DNA of 55,941 nt from Butyrivibrio sp. (GCF_017433805.1 NZ_JAFRGN010000052.1:1-55941); one strand, 5' to 3'. Numbered from the stretch's first letter, positions 38,674-48,141 are shown. Notes: generated by a model from the letters alone, not told the origin. Numbers and translations: made by a program.

Positions 38674-41331
38674 ATGAAACAGTTTACTGCTAGCGAACTG
38701 CGTAAAGCATGGAAGCAGTTTTATATCGACAGAGGCCATGTAGATTGCGGCGCTGTATCACTTGTATCAGATGGTTCTACAGGAGTTATGTTTAACGTTG
38801 CTGGTATGCAGCCACTTATGCCATACCTTCTTGGTAAGAAGCATCCTATGGGAACACGTCTTTGCAATGTGCAGGGATGCGTTCGTACTAACGATATTGA
38901 TTCAGTTGGTGACAAGAGCCATGGTACTTTCTTTGAAATGATGGGTAGCTGGTCTCTTGGAGATTACTTCAAGAAAGAGCGTTGCCAGTGGAGTTATGAG
39001 CTTCTTACACAGCTCTTCGGATTTGATGCTGATCACCTTGCTGCAACTGTATTTGCAGGTGACGAGAATGCACCAAGAGATGAAGAGGGTGCTAAGTATC
39101 GTATTGAGTCTGGATTTAAGCCTGAGAATATTTACTATCTTCCTGCAGAGGACAACTGGTGGGGACTTGAATATGGTCCATGCGGTCCTGACAGTGAGAT
39201 GTTCTATGTAAAAGATGATGTTCCACCATGCGGACCTGACTGTAAGCCAGGCTGTCATTGTGGTAAGTATACTGAGATTGGTAATGACGTATTCATGCAG
39301 TACGAGAAGCATCATGATGGTCATCTTACACCACTTGCTCAGAAGAATGTTGATACAGGTTGGGGACTTGAGCGTATTCTTGCATTCCTTAACGGAGTAG
39401 ATGACGTTTACAAGATCGACCTTCATGCTCCTGTTATCGCTTATATTGAAAAAGAGAGCGGAATCAAGTACGAGTCAGATGAGAAGACAACAAGATCTAT
39501 GAGAATTCTTGCTGATCACACTCGTACAGCAGTTATGCTTATTGGAGATGAGGCTAAGCTTCTTCCTTCTAATACAGGTGCTGGATATATCCTCAGAAGA
39601 CTTATCAGAAGAGCTGTAAGACATGCAAGAACACTTGGCCTAAACAAGGAGCAGATCCTTGGTGTAGCTAAGATCTATATCAGCGAGTATGTTGACAGCT
39701 ACGAGCACCTTAACAAGAATCAGAAGTTCGTTCTTACAGAGCTTGAAAGAGAGATCACTCGTTTCGAGGCTACTCTTGAGAATGGTATGAAGGAGTTCAA
39801 AAAGATTCTTGATGCTACTTCAGCAGCTGGCAAAAAGGAAATCGAAGGAAAGGATGCATTCTTCCTTTATGATACATTTGGTTTCCCTGTAGAGCTTACA
39901 GCTGAGCTTGCAGAGGAAGAGGGACTTACAGTTGATGAGAAGGGCTTTGCTGCTTCTATGGAAGAGCAGAAGCAGAAGGCTAGAGAGAACCAGAACTTCT
40001 CAGCTAACCTTACAACTGGAGCTGGTGTATTTGACAATCTTGAGGAGTCTGTAACAACGCAGTTCCTTGGCTATGATGCAATTACATGCGATGGTACTGT
40101 TGTAGCTATGGCTGGCGCAGATGCTCTTGTATCTGAGCTTGCAGAGGGACAGCAGGGAACTATCCTTACAGATAAGACTACATTCTATGGCACAATGGGT
40201 GGTCAGGTTGGAGATATCGGTGAGATCGTTTCTTCTGACGGAGCTAAGTTTGTAGTATCAGAGGCTATTAAGGTAGCTGGTGGCAGAACAGCACACGTTG
40301 GTAAGGTAGTAGCTGGAAGCTTCAAGGTTTCTGATAAGGTATCACTTAATGTTGATGCTGATAACAGAGCTAAGACTTGTCGTAACCACTCAGCAACTCA
40401 CCTTCTTCAGAAGGCACTTCAGCAGGTTCTTGGTGATGGCGTTGAGCAGGCTGGTTCATATCAGGATCCAGACAAGACAAGATTTGATTTTAGCTATCAT
40501 CAGGCTATGACAGCAGAAGAAATCCAGAAGGTTGAAGAGATTGTTAATGCCAAGATTCTGGAGGCACTTCCAGTTGTAACTAAGGAGATGTCTATAGAAG
40601 AGGCCAAGAAGACAGGTGCTATGGCACTGTTTGGCGAAAAGTATGGCGAGACAGTAAGAGTTGTTAACATGGGCGACTTCTCTATCGAGCTTTGTGGTGG
40701 TACTCATGTAGCTAACACAAGCCACATCGGTCTTTTCAAGATCCTTTCAGAGAGCGGTGTTGCTGCAGGTGTTCGTCGTATTGAGGCTCTTACAGGAGAC
40801 AACGCAAGAGCATATTACAAGAATGTTGAGGCTAATCTTGGAGATGCAGCTAAGGCTCTCAAGACTACACCAGCAGATCTTGTTGATCATATCAAGAAGC
40901 TTCAGGAGGAACTCAAGGCTCTCAGAAGCGAGAATGAGTCACTTAAGAGTAAGGAAGCTCAAGCTGCTCTTGGTGATGTAACTGATCAGGTTGTTGAGGT
41001 TAAGGGAGTTAAGCTTCTTGCTACAGCTGTTAAGGGTGTAGACATGAACGGACTTCGTGATCTTGGCGATCAGATGAAGACCAAGCTTGGAGAAGGCGTT
41101 GTTGTTCTTATCTCAGAAGCTGATGGCAAGGTTAACCTTGTAACTATGGCTACTGATGGAGCAATGGCTAAGGGAGCTCATGCTGGTAACCTTGTTAAGG
41201 CAATTGCACCTAAGGTTGGCGGTGGCGGCGGTGGTCGTCCAAACATGGCTCAGGCTGGTGGTAAGAATCCTGCAGGTATTCAGGATGCACTTGCTGAAGC
41301 GAAGGCTGTTCTTGAAACTCAGATAAATTAA
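38674..41331 (+). CDS. alaS: Alanyl-tRNA synthetase
   Basis: Charges tRNA-Ala and edits mischarged Ser or Gly. The 885-residue protein has the catalytic N-terminal domain (SELRKAWKQFYIDRGH), the editing-domain zinc ligands HSATH and CGGTH, and a C-terminal oligomerisation/C-Ala domain ending in a glycine-rich segment. ATG 38674 is chosen since GGAGG (38661-38665) lies 8 bases upstream; an ATG at 38659 overlaps that site. Preceded by a 187-base hairpin-rich leader. Confidence 0.97.
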   Translation: MKQFTASELRKAWKQFYIDRGHVDCGAVSLVSDGSTGVMFNVAGMQPLMPYLLGKKHPMGTRLCNVQGCVRTNDIDSVGDKSHGTFFEMMGSWSLGDYFKKERCQWSYELLTQLFGFDADHLAATVFAGDENAPRDEEGAKYRIESGFKPENIYYLPAEDNWWGLEYGPCGPDSEMFYVKDDVPPCGPDCKPGCHCGKYTEIGNDVFMQYEKHHDGHLTPLAQKNVDTGWGLERILAFLNGVDDVYKIDLHAPVIAYIEKESGIKYESDEKTTRSMRILADHTRTAVMLIGDEAKLLPSNTGAGYILRRLIRRAVRHARTLGLNKEQILGVAKIYISEYVDSYEHLNKNQKFVLTELEREITRFEATLENGMKEFKKILDATSAAGKKEIEGKDAFFLYDTFGFPVELTAELAEEEGLTVDEKGFAASMEEQKQKARENQNFSANLTTGAGVFDNLEESVTTQFLGYDAITCDGTVVAMAGADALVSELAEGQQGTILTDKTTFYGTMGGQVGDIGEIVSSDGAKFVVSEAIKVAGGRTAHVGKVVAGSFKVSDKVSLNVDADNRAKTCRNHSATHLLQKALQQVLGDGVEQAGSYQDPDKTRFDFSYHQAMTAEEIQKVEEIVNAKILEALPVVTKEMSIEEAKKTGAMALFGEKYGETVRVVNMGDFSIELCGGTHVANTSHIGLFKILSESGVAAGVRRIEALTGDNARAYYKNVEANLGDAAKALKTTPADLVDHIKKLQEELKALRSENESLKSKEAQAALGDVTDQVVEVKGVKLLATAVKGVDMNGLRDLGDQMKTKLGEGVVVLISEADGKVNLVTMATDGAMAKGAHAGNLVKAIAPKVGGGGGGRPNMAQAGGKNPAGIQDALAEAKAVLETQIN

Positions 41332-41354
41332 TAATAAAATTATCAAAAATGTGC

Positions 41355-41382
41355 TTGACAGACATGAGATATGTGTTAAAAT
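41355..41382 (+). promoter_or_regulatory. rpsU promoter
   Basis: TTGACA (41355-41360), 16 bases, TAAAAT (41377-41382) preceded by TGT (extended -10). It leaves a leader of nearly 100 bases before rpsU, with a small hairpin GCTTA/TAAGC at 41407-41419. Confidence 0.8.
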
Positions 41383-41479
41383 TATTCATGTTATGTGAGT
41401 TAATGGGCTTAGTATAAGCATAATAAATAACCCAATCAGTCATGTACTTGAAGGGACTGAAGGGAGGGTAAGAGTAGAG

Positions 41480-41656
41480 ATGTCAACAGTAGTAGTAAAA
41501 GAAAACGAGACTTTGGATAGCGCACTGCGTCGTTTTAAGAGAAGTTGTGCAAAGGCTGGTATCCAGCAGGAGATCCGTAAAAGAGAGCACTACGAGAAGC
41601 CTAGCGTAAGACGCAAGAAGAAGTCTGAAGCAGCAAGAAAGCGCAAATATAACTAA
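41480..41656 (+). CDS. rpsU: Small ribosomal subunit protein bS21
   Basis: A 58-residue basic protein of the 30S subunit, near the anti-Shine-Dalgarno region. The sequence begins [25 protein letters not shown] with a Lys/Arg-rich C-terminus ([15 protein letters not shown]), a full-length typical bS21. GGGAGG lies 12 bases before ATG 41480. Own promoter and terminator make it a single-gene unit. Confidence 0.96.
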   Translation: MSTVVVKENETLDSALRRFKRSCAKAGIQQEIRKREHYEKPSVRRKKKSEAARKRKYN

Positions 41657-41668
41657 ATCAAATTTATG

Positions 41669-41701
41669 AAAAGTCCTTGGAGTTTCTCCGGGGACTTTTT
41701 T
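41669..41701 (+). terminator. Intrinsic terminator of rpsU
   Basis: AAAAGTCC (41669-41676) pairs with GGACTTTT (41692-41699), and GGAG (41679-41682) with CTCC (41686-41689) over a TTT loop, joined by two G.U pairs; a T run follows. Confidence 0.92.
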
Positions 41702-41703
41702 CT

Positions 41704-41731
41704 TTGTAATATTACAAGTCTGTGATAGAAT
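41704..41731 (+). promoter_or_regulatory. Candidate promoter of the phosphoesterase-scpAB unit
   Basis: TTGTAA (41704-41709), 16 bases, TAGAAT (41726-41731) with TGA just before it (extended -10). It starts at the end of the rpsU terminator T run. Confidence 0.6.
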
Positions 41732-41770
41732 TATGTTTGTTACGTTTAAGATTCTAGGCGAGCTGACTTT

Positions 41771-42634
41771 ATGTGGATATATATTTTGATTGCTATTTTA
41801 ATACTGGCTATTTTATCGGCGGCCGTGATCTATCATGACACTCATAGCTTTGTGGTGAGAAGGTATGATATAGATTCTGATAAGGTGAGTAGAGATTATA
41901 CATTTGTTCTTTTATCAGATCTTCACGGATACGTTTTTGGTAACAACAACGATAAACTGATAGATGCTGTGGTGGCTGAGAATCCTGATGCCGTATTGTG
42001 TGCAGGTGATATGTTTACCGCTCACAGAATCAAGGGAGAGATCAGGTATCAGGCTGGATTTTATGTCCTGACTGAACTGGCAGCCAAGTTCCCTGTATAT
42101 ATGGGAAATGGCAATCATGAACACAAGATCAAGACCTTTACTAATGAGTTTGGAAATCTTTTTTCCAGATATAGAAGTGGTCTTCAGAAAGCGGGAGTAG
42201 TAGTGCTTGAGAATGATAGTACGAATATTGAAGATGCAAATATTCGTATTACTGGCCTTGACCTTAAACATGATTATTTTCGTAAGGTTGTTAAGCTTGA
42301 AATGGAAAAAGGCTATGTTGATAAGCTTGTAGGACATAGCGACAAGAATGCATTTCAGGTTTTGATAGCACATAATCCACAGTACTTTAATGAATATGCA
42401 AGCTGGGGAGCTGATCTTACAGTATCAGGTCATGTGCATGGAGGTATCATAAGACTTCCACTTCTTGGAGGTGTTATTTCTCCGGCAATAGCTCTTTTCC
42501 CTAAATATGATGGTGGTAAATTTGTAGAAAATGGCAGAACTATGATCCTGAGCAGAGGCTTAGGTACACATAGTATCCATGTCAGAATGTTTAACCCTGG
42601 AGAAGTTGATGTTATCAGGGTTCATAAAAAGTAA
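41771..42634 (+). CDS. Membrane-anchored calcineurin-like metallophosphoesterase
   Basis: A 287-residue protein with one N-terminal TM helix (about 3-21) and a metallophosphoesterase domain carrying the dinuclear metal motifs DLHG (from DxH), GDMF, GNGNHEH and GHVHGG. This is the YkuE/YaeI-like group, whose substrates vary (phosphodiesters, possibly lipids). The ribosome binding site is weak (AGGCGAG region). scpA follows 27 bases later. Confidence 0.87.
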   Translation: MWIYILIAILILAILSAAVIYHDTHSFVVRRYDIDSDKVSRDYTFVLLSDLHGYVFGNNNDKLIDAVVAENPDAVLCAGDMFTAHRIKGEIRYQAGFYVLTELAAKFPVYMGNGNHEHKIKTFTNEFGNLFSRYRSGLQKAGVVVLENDSTNIEDANIRITGLDLKHDYFRKVVKLEMEKGYVDKLVGHSDKNAFQVLIAHNPQYFNEYASWGADLTVSGHVHGGIIRLPLLGGVISPAIALFPKYDGGKFVENGRTMILSRGLGTHSIHVRMFNPGEVDVIRVHKK

Positions 42635-42661
42635 GAATTATCGTTTTTTATGAGGTAGGAA

Positions 42662-43411
42662 ATGTCACTGGAAGTTAAACTACAGGTGTTTGAAGGTCCA
42701 CTGGATCTTTTGCTACATCTGATTGATAAGAACCAAATAGATATCTATGATATTCCGATTGCTACTATAACTGATCAGTATCTGGAATATATTAATGCCA
42801 TGCAGAGCGATGATATGGATGTTACAAGTGAAGTCCTTGTTATGGCAGCGACACTGATCGATATTAAGTGCAAGATGCTTCTTCCTAAAGAGGTTAACGA
42901 AGAGGGAGAAGAAGAGGACCCAAGAGCAGAGCTCGTTGAAAAGCTTCTTGAATACAAGATGTACAAGTATATGGCCTATGAGCTTAAGGACAGGCAGATG
43001 GATGCCGGGCTTTCCTGGTACAGAAATAAGAATATTCCACAGGAAGTCAAAGAGTATGAGATGCCTGTTGACCTGACCGGACTTATCGGTGATGCAACAT
43101 TATCCAAGCTTAATGAGATTTTCCAGGAGCTATTAAAGAGGCAGGAAGACAAGGTCGATCCTATTCGTAGTAAGTTCGGTAACATTGAAAAAGAGGAAAT
43201 CGACATGGATGCCAAGACCTTGTACATCAAGGCCTATATCCGTGAACATTCACGTTTTAGTTTCAGACAGCTCCTTGAGAAACAGCATAGCAAGACGGAA
43301 ATCATTGTTACGTTCCTTGTAATGCTGGAGGAGATGAAGCTCGGAGAGATTGAAATCGAGCAGGAAACAACATTTGGAGATATTATAATTACGTCCAGGA
43401 AGGCAAGCTGA
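42662..43411 (+). CDS. scpA: Segregation and condensation protein A
   Basis: Kleisin subunit that bridges SMC heads in chromosome condensation. The 249-residue protein starts with the typical VKLQVFEGPLDLLLHLIDKNQIDIYDIPIA and ends with a winged helix. GAGGTAGG precedes ATG 42662. It sits 1 base from scpB, the usual pairing. Confidence 0.96.
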   Translation: MSLEVKLQVFEGPLDLLLHLIDKNQIDIYDIPIATITDQYLEYINAMQSDDMDVTSEVLVMAATLIDIKCKMLLPKEVNEEGEEEDPRAELVEKLLEYKMYKYMAYELKDRQMDAGLSWYRNKNIPQEVKEYEMPVDLTGLIGDATLSKLNEIFQELLKRQEDKVDPIRSKFGNIEKEEIDMDAKTLYIKAYIREHSRFSFRQLLEKQHSKTEIIVTFLVMLEEMKLGEIEIEQETTFGDIIITSRKAS

Positions 43412-43412
43412 T

Positions 43413-43982
43413 ATGACAAGAGAAGAGGGAGCAGCTGTAGTAGAAGCTATTCTATTTACTATGGGGGATTCTGTAGAAATTAGCGCACTTGCTAAGGCTA
43501 TGGAGACTGATGCAAAAGAAGTAAAGAAGTATATTGAATACTTAAAAGAAAAATATGAAAAGTCCGATAGCGGAATTGGTTTAATAGAGCTGGAAAAGGC
43601 AGTTCAGTTATGCACCAAAAAGGAAATGTATGAATATTTAGTCAAAATTGCCAAGGCGCCTAAAAAGGCAGTTCTGACTGATTCACTTATGGAAACTTTG
43701 TCTATTATCGCCTACAAACAGCCTATTACAAGGCTTGAAGTAGAAAAGATAAGAGGAGTTAACAGTGATCACGCTGTGAACAGACTTGTGGAATTTGGAC
43801 TGGTACAGGAACTTGGAAGATTAGATGCTCCAGGAAGACCACTTTTGTTTGGAACAACTGAAGAGTTCCTTAGAAGCTTTGGCGTCAGATCGCTCGATGA
43901 GCTTCCAGCTATAGGAACTGTGCAGGTTGAGGAGTTTAAGGCTCAGGCTGAAGAGGAGATAAATGTCAAGCTTGACATTTAA
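43413..43982 (+). CDS. scpB: Segregation and condensation protein B
   Basis: Winged-helix partner of ScpA in the SMC condensin. 189 residues; signature regions KQPITRLEVEKIRGVNSDHAVNRL and GRPLLFGTTEEFLRSFG are present. The start is coupled to the scpA stop. A terminator lies about 80 bases downstream. Confidence 0.96.
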   Translation: MTREEGAAVVEAILFTMGDSVEISALAKAMETDAKEVKKYIEYLKEKYEKSDSGIGLIELEKAVQLCTKKEMYEYLVKIAKAPKKAVLTDSLMETLSIIAYKQPITRLEVEKIRGVNSDHAVNRLVEFGLVQELGRLDAPGRPLLFGTTEEFLRSFGVRSLDELPAIGTVQVEEFKAQAEEEINVKLDI

Positions 43983-44060
43983 TTAACAGATACTATTTTA
44001 TCAATTTGCAGTTAATGGTTTTCGCCAGAACAATTAATAATATACAATTCATAAAATAAT

Positions 44061-44100
44061 AGGAAAAATGCGCAAATTTTTATGCATTTTTCCTTTTTTT
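44061..44100 (+). terminator. Intrinsic terminator of scpAB
   Basis: AGGAAAAATGC (44061-44071) pairs with GCATTTTTCCT (44084-44094), then a T run to 44100. Confidence 0.88.
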
Positions 44101-44112
44101 TGCCATTTTTTA

Positions 44113-44121
44113 TGATACAAT
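44113..44121 (+). promoter_or_regulatory. Candidate extended -10 promoter of the decarboxylase operon
   Basis: TGA-TACAAT (44113-44121) forms an extended -10; upstream is T-rich with no strong -35. It lies just after the scpAB terminator, leaving a leader of about 90 bases. An overlapping TTGCCA (44100-44105) with TATATT (44121-44126) at 15-base spacing is an alternative. Confidence 0.5.
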
Positions 44122-44218
44122 ATATTCTGACTTATGTTGTGAAAATAGCAGATTTCTGCGTTTTTACAATTCATTTGTGCATATATTATTCATTATAAAA
44201 AATTTCGGAGGTAAACAA

Positions 44219-45649
44219 ATGAGTAGTTCTTCACAAGCGAGACAAAGAATCAATGCTTTGCTCGACGAAAACAGTTTCGTTGAAATTGGTGCTCTTGTGA
44301 CAGCCAGAAACACAGATTTCAATCTGAAACAGGAAGAAACACCATCAGACGGCGTAGTTACTGGCTATGGTGTTATTGACGGTAATCTGGTTTATGTTTA
44401 CAGCCAGGATGCGTCAGTACTTGGCGGATCTATCGGTGAGATGCATGCCAAGAAGATCGTTCGCCTGTACGAACTGGCAATCAAGACAGGATCTCCTGTA
44501 ATCGGACTTATCGATTCAACAGGACTTCGTCTTCAGGAGGCAACAGACGCCCTTAACGGCTTTGGCGAAATCTATCTTAAGCAGGTGGAGGCTTCTGGAG
44601 TTGTTCCTCAGATCACAGCCATCTTTGGTGCCTGTGGTGGTGGACTTGCGATCATTCCTTCTATCACAGACTTTACATTCATGGAGTCTGAGAAGGCTAA
44701 GCTTTTTGTAAACTCACCTAACGCTCTTGATGGCAACTACAAAGAGAAGTGTGATACATCATCTGCTAAGTGGCAGGCTACAGAGACAGCTAATGTTGAT
44801 GTAGTTGCTGATGAGGCTACAATTTATGCTCAGGTTAGAGAACTCGTATCTATTCTTCCTTCTAACAACGAGGATGGAGATACATATCAGGAGTGTGCTG
44901 ATGACCTGAACAGAGCATGCGAGAATTTGGATGGCGCAACAGCTGATCCTTCACTTATCGCTAGACATATCTCAGATAATGGCATCTTCTTTGAGACAAA
45001 GAGAGAGTATGCAAAGGAGATGGTAACAGGATTTATCAGACTTAACGGTGCAACAGTTGGTCTTGTTGGTAACCGTACAGCTGTATTTGATGAGAATGGC
45101 AAGGAAGCAGAGAAGTTTGCTGACAAGCTTACAGCTCACGGCTGTGAGAAGGCAGCTGAGTTCATTAACTTCTGTGATGCTTTTGATCTTCCAGTTCTTA
45201 CACTTACAAACGCAACAGGATTTGGCGCATCTAAGTGCGATGAGAAGCATGTAGCTAAGGCTGCAGGCAAGCTTGTTTATGCACTTGCTAATGCTACAGT
45301 TCCTAAGGTTAACCTTATCACTGGTAAGGCATTTGGTAGCGCATATGTCATCATGAACTCCAAGGCAATTGGTGCTGATGTTACTATCAGCTGGCCAGAT
45401 GCTCAGGTTGGAACTATGGATGCTAATCTTGCTGCCAAGATCATCTGCGACGGTAAGGATGCTGAGACAGTATCTAAGGCTGCTGCAGAATATGCTGCAC
45501 TTCAGAACAATGTTAAGAGTGCTGCAGCTAGAGGATATGTAGATGAAATCGTTGAGCCTGCAGATACTAGAAAGTATGTTGTAGGTGCATTCGAAATGCT
45601 TTTTACAAAAAGGGATGAGCGTCCTGCCAAGAAACATGGCACAGTTTAA
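44219..45649 (+). CDS. Acyl-CoA-type carboxyltransferase subunit (MmdA/PccB family)
   Basis: A 476-residue crotonase-fold carboxyltransferase with N and C lobes, the subunit that in methylmalonyl-CoA or malonyl decarboxylases and in transcarboxylase passes the carboxyl group between an acyl-CoA and biotin. It is shorter than MmdA (about 510) and diverges at usually fixed places: the C-lobe VPGF reads Thr333 before Gly-Phe (NATGF, 331-335), and KAYGGAY reads GKAFGSAY with Ser374. The C-terminus ends PAKKHGTV, as in the family. ATG 44219 has GGAGG 7 bases upstream. First gene of a five-gene operon with OadG, biotin carrier, OadB and a second carboxyltransferase. The acyl-CoA substrate is unclear. 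Confidence 0.82.
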   Translation: MSSSSQARQRINALLDENSFVEIGALVTARNTDFNLKQEETPSDGVVTGYGVIDGNLVYVYSQDASVLGGSIGEMHAKKIVRLYELAIKTGSPVIGLIDSTGLRLQEATDALNGFGEIYLKQVEASGVVPQITAIFGACGGGLAIIPSITDFTFMESEKAKLFVNSPNALDGNYKEKCDTSSAKWQATETANVDVVADEATIYAQVRELVSILPSNNEDGDTYQECADDLNRACENLDGATADPSLIARHISDNGIFFETKREYAKEMVTGFIRLNGATVGLVGNRTAVFDENGKEAEKFADKLTAHGCEKAAEFINFCDAFDLPVLTLTNATGFGASKCDEKHVAKAAGKLVYALANATVPKVNLITGKAFGSAYVIMNSKAIGADVTISWPDAQVGTMDANLAAKIICDGKDAETVSKAAAEYAALQNNVKSAAARGYVDEIVEPADTRKYVVGAFEMLFTKRDERPAKKHGTV

Positions 45650-45666
45650 TGAAGGGAGCACTCAAA

Positions 45667-46494
45667 ATGAAACGAAAAATGTTGGTTTTGGGCGTAATGC
45701 TTAGCTGCCTTCTGGGACTGACAGCCTGCGGTGAAGATGCTAAATCCAATACCGTAGAAGGAAGCAGGTATTCGTCTGATATATTCACACAGGAAAGCCT
45801 GAAGGGCTATGCAGAGGCACTCGAAGATAACAATTTCGAAGCGTGGTATTTACAGGGTATTACTCCTGATAACTTCGAAGAGAAGATGTACTTCGATATT
45901 GCACTGAGCACTTCAGATGAGCGTTATGAGGTCCTTGCCAGTGGATATGAGAGCTGGTACAAGGCACTTAATGATCTCGGATACAAATCAGTTGAGACAC
46001 TTCCTGGTGATCTTTTTGTAAAAGAGATCAGCTATGAAGTTAATAAAGATGGTAAATTAGTAGTAGATGCTGTAATTCAGGGAACCAAGCACGCTGCTGA
46101 TATGGAGATTTACCTTTCAAACAGAGGTGAGCCTACTGATATCGGCGTAACTGTTCAGAAGACTACTGGTGAGAAGCTTGAGAATGCTGGACTTAATACT
46201 CTTCTTGGAATGGGTATGGCGTTCGCAATTCTTATCCTTATTTCACTTATCATTTCTCTTTTCCCAATGCTCTTTGGTGGCAACAAGAAAAAGAAAGAGA
46301 GTGACAAGGAAATCGCTCAGAAGGCAATGGATAACACAATCAATCAGATTGCTGAGCAGGAAGATCTCTCAAGCGATGCAGAGCTTGTTGCAGTTATCGC
46401 TGCTGCAATTGCTGCATACGAGGGAAGCGCTGGTACAGATGGATTCCGTGTAAGATCTATCAGAAAAGTAAATAATAACTGGAAAAAACACTAA
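45667..46494 (+). CDS. OadG-family gamma subunit with lipoprotein-like N-terminus
   Basis: A 275-residue protein: signal peptide with lipobox LTAC (Cys21), an extracellular domain of about 155 residues, one TM helix (about 181-203, LGMGMAFAILILISLIISLF, typical of OadG), a Lys-rich turn and a cytoplasmic tail with an Ala-rich helix (VIAAAIAAYEG). OadG anchors and assembles the Na+-pumping decarboxylase. Classical OadG is about 80-100 residues and lacks the outer domain. I chose ATG 45667 because AGGGAG lies 8 bases before it; an ATG at 45649 overlaps the previous stop but has no such site. Confidence 0.8.
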   Translation: MKRKMLVLGVMLSCLLGLTACGEDAKSNTVEGSRYSSDIFTQESLKGYAEALEDNNFEAWYLQGITPDNFEEKMYFDIALSTSDERYEVLASGYESWYKALNDLGYKSVETLPGDLFVKEISYEVNKDGKLVVDAVIQGTKHAADMEIYLSNRGEPTDIGVTVQKTTGEKLENAGLNTLLGMGMAFAILILISLIISLFPMLFGGNKKKKESDKEIAQKAMDNTINQIAEQEDLSSDAELVAVIAAAIAAYEGSAGTDGFRVRSIRKVNNNWKKH

Positions 46495-46544
46495 TATAGG
46501 GGATCGAGCACGGTAACATCCATGCTCATCGAAAGGAGATATAA

Positions 46545-46904
46545 ATGAAGAACTATACAATAACCGTTAACGGAAACGTATATGATGTAACTGTAGAAGA
46601 AGGCGCGGGCTCAGGAGTTGCTCCTGTAGCTTCAGCTCCTGTAGTTAAGGCTCCTGTAGCTCCTGCTAAGAAGGCAAGTGCTGGCGCAGGTGCTGTTAAA
46701 GTAGAGGCTGGTGCAGCTGGTAAGGTTCTCAAGATCAACGCTAGCGTTGGACAGGCTGTTAAGAAGGGTGACACAGTTGTTACTATCGAGTCTATGAAGA
46801 TGGAGATCCCTATGGTTGCTCCTCAGGACGGAACAGTTGCAAGCATCGATGTAGCTGCTGGTGATTCTGTTGAGGCTGGAACATGCCTTGCTACTCTTAA
46901 CTAA
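46545..46904 (+). CDS. Biotin carboxyl carrier protein
   Basis: A 119-residue carrier: short N-terminal domain, Ala/Pro-rich flexible linker, then a biotinyl domain with the modified Lys85 in ESMKMEIP. It shuttles the carboxyl group between the carboxyltransferase(s) and the membrane subunit. AAAGGAG precedes ATG 46545. It is the only biotin carrier in the operon, so both carboxyltransferases would have to use it. Size and layout match the gamma/1.3S-type carriers of Na+ decarboxylases and transcarboxylase. Confidence 0.94.
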   Translation: MKNYTITVNGNVYDVTVEEGAGSGVAPVASAPVVKAPVAPAKKASAGAGAVKVEAGAAGKVLKINASVGQAVKKGDTVVTIESMKMEIPMVAPQDGTVASIDVAAGDSVEAGTCLATLN

Positions 46905-46955
46905 TAGAGACGTCAGAGTAATTAGTTTTCATTAAAACAGAAATGAGGATAAAAA

Positions 46956-48098
46956 ATGGATTACATAGTTAATACATTATCTAATCTCTGGCAACAGACA
47001 GCATTTACTACAATGACACCTGGTAACTACGTAATGGTCGGTGTTGCTCTTGTGTTCTTGTATCTTGCAATTGCTAAGGGATTTGAGCCTTTGCTTTTAG
47101 TACCAATTTCATTTGGTATGCTTCTTGTTAACATTTATCCTGAAATCATGGCTGAGCCAGTTGGCGATTCTGCTGGTGGTCTTCTCCATTATTTCTACAT
47201 TTTGGATGAATGGGCAATTCTTCCTTCACTCATTTTCTTGGGTGTTGGTGCCATGACTGACTTTGGTCCACTTATTGCGAACCCTATCAGTTTCCTTATG
47301 GGAGCTGGTGCTCAGTTTGGTATTTTCTCAGCATACTTCATGGCTCTTGCATTTGTATTCAATGATCAGCAGGCTGCTGCTGTATCAATCATCGGTGGAG
47401 CAGATGGCCCTACATCTATCTTCCTTGCATCCAAACTGCATCAGACATCTATTCTGGGACCTATTGCGGTAGCTGCTTATTCGTACATGGCTCTCGTGCC
47501 TATGATTCAGCCACCTATTATGAAGCTTCTTACAACAGATAAAGAGAGAAAGATCAGAATGCAGCAGCTTAGAGAAGTATCCAAGCTCGAGAAGATTCTT
47601 TTCCCTGTAATCGTTACTATCGTTGTAAGTTTGATCCTTCCTACAACAGCTCCTCTTATTGGTATGCTTATGCTTGGTAACCTCTTTAGAGAGTCTGGAG
47701 TAGTTCGTCAGCTTCAGGAAACAGCTTCTAACGCACTTATGTACATCGTAGTTATCCTTCTTGGAACATCCGTTGGTGCTACAACAAGTGCTGAGGCTTT
47801 CCTTAACACAACAACAATCATCATCGTTGTACTTGGACTTATTGCATTTGCATTTGGTACAGCCGCTGGATGTCTTCTTGGTAAGCTTCTTTGCCTGGTA
47901 ACAGGTGGCAAGATCAATCCACTTATTGGTTCAGCAGGCGTTTCTGCCGTACCTATGGCTGCCCGTGTATCACAGAAGGTTGGTGCTGAATATGATCCAT
48001 CAAACTTCCTGCTCATGCATGCTATGGGACCTAACGTTGCCGGAGTTATCGGTACAGCCGTAGTTGCTGGTACATTTATGGCGGTATTTGGAGTATAA
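46956..48098 (+). CDS. Na+-pumping decarboxylase beta subunit (OadB/MmdB)
   Basis: The 380-residue integral membrane subunit decarboxylates carboxybiotin and drives Na+ out. The conserved GGADGPT motif (Asp150, likely equivalent of the essential Asp of OadB) and the C-terminal NPLIGSAGVSAVPMAARVSQ with NFLLMHAMGPNVAGVIG are present. About nine or more TM helices. ATG 46956 follows GAGGATAA. Identity as the beta subunit is firm; whether it serves oxaloacetate or an acyl-CoA is set by the partner carboxyltransferase. Confidence 0.94.
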   Translation: MDYIVNTLSNLWQQTAFTTMTPGNYVMVGVALVFLYLAIAKGFEPLLLVPISFGMLLVNIYPEIMAEPVGDSAGGLLHYFYILDEWAILPSLIFLGVGAMTDFGPLIANPISFLMGAGAQFGIFSAYFMALAFVFNDQQAAAVSIIGGADGPTSIFLASKLHQTSILGPIAVAAYSYMALVPMIQPPIMKLLTTDKERKIRMQQLREVSKLEKILFPVIVTIVVSLILPTTAPLIGMLMLGNLFRESGVVRQLQETASNALMYIVVILLGTSVGATTSAEAFLNTTTIIIVVLGLIAFAFGTAAGCLLGKLLCLVTGGKINPLIGSAGVSAVPMAARVSQKVGAEYDPSNFLLMHAMGPNVAGVIGTAVVAGTFMAVFGV

Positions 48099-48141
48099 AT
48101 TGATTATAAGTAGAACAATAAATTCGAAAGGATAAAAAGAT

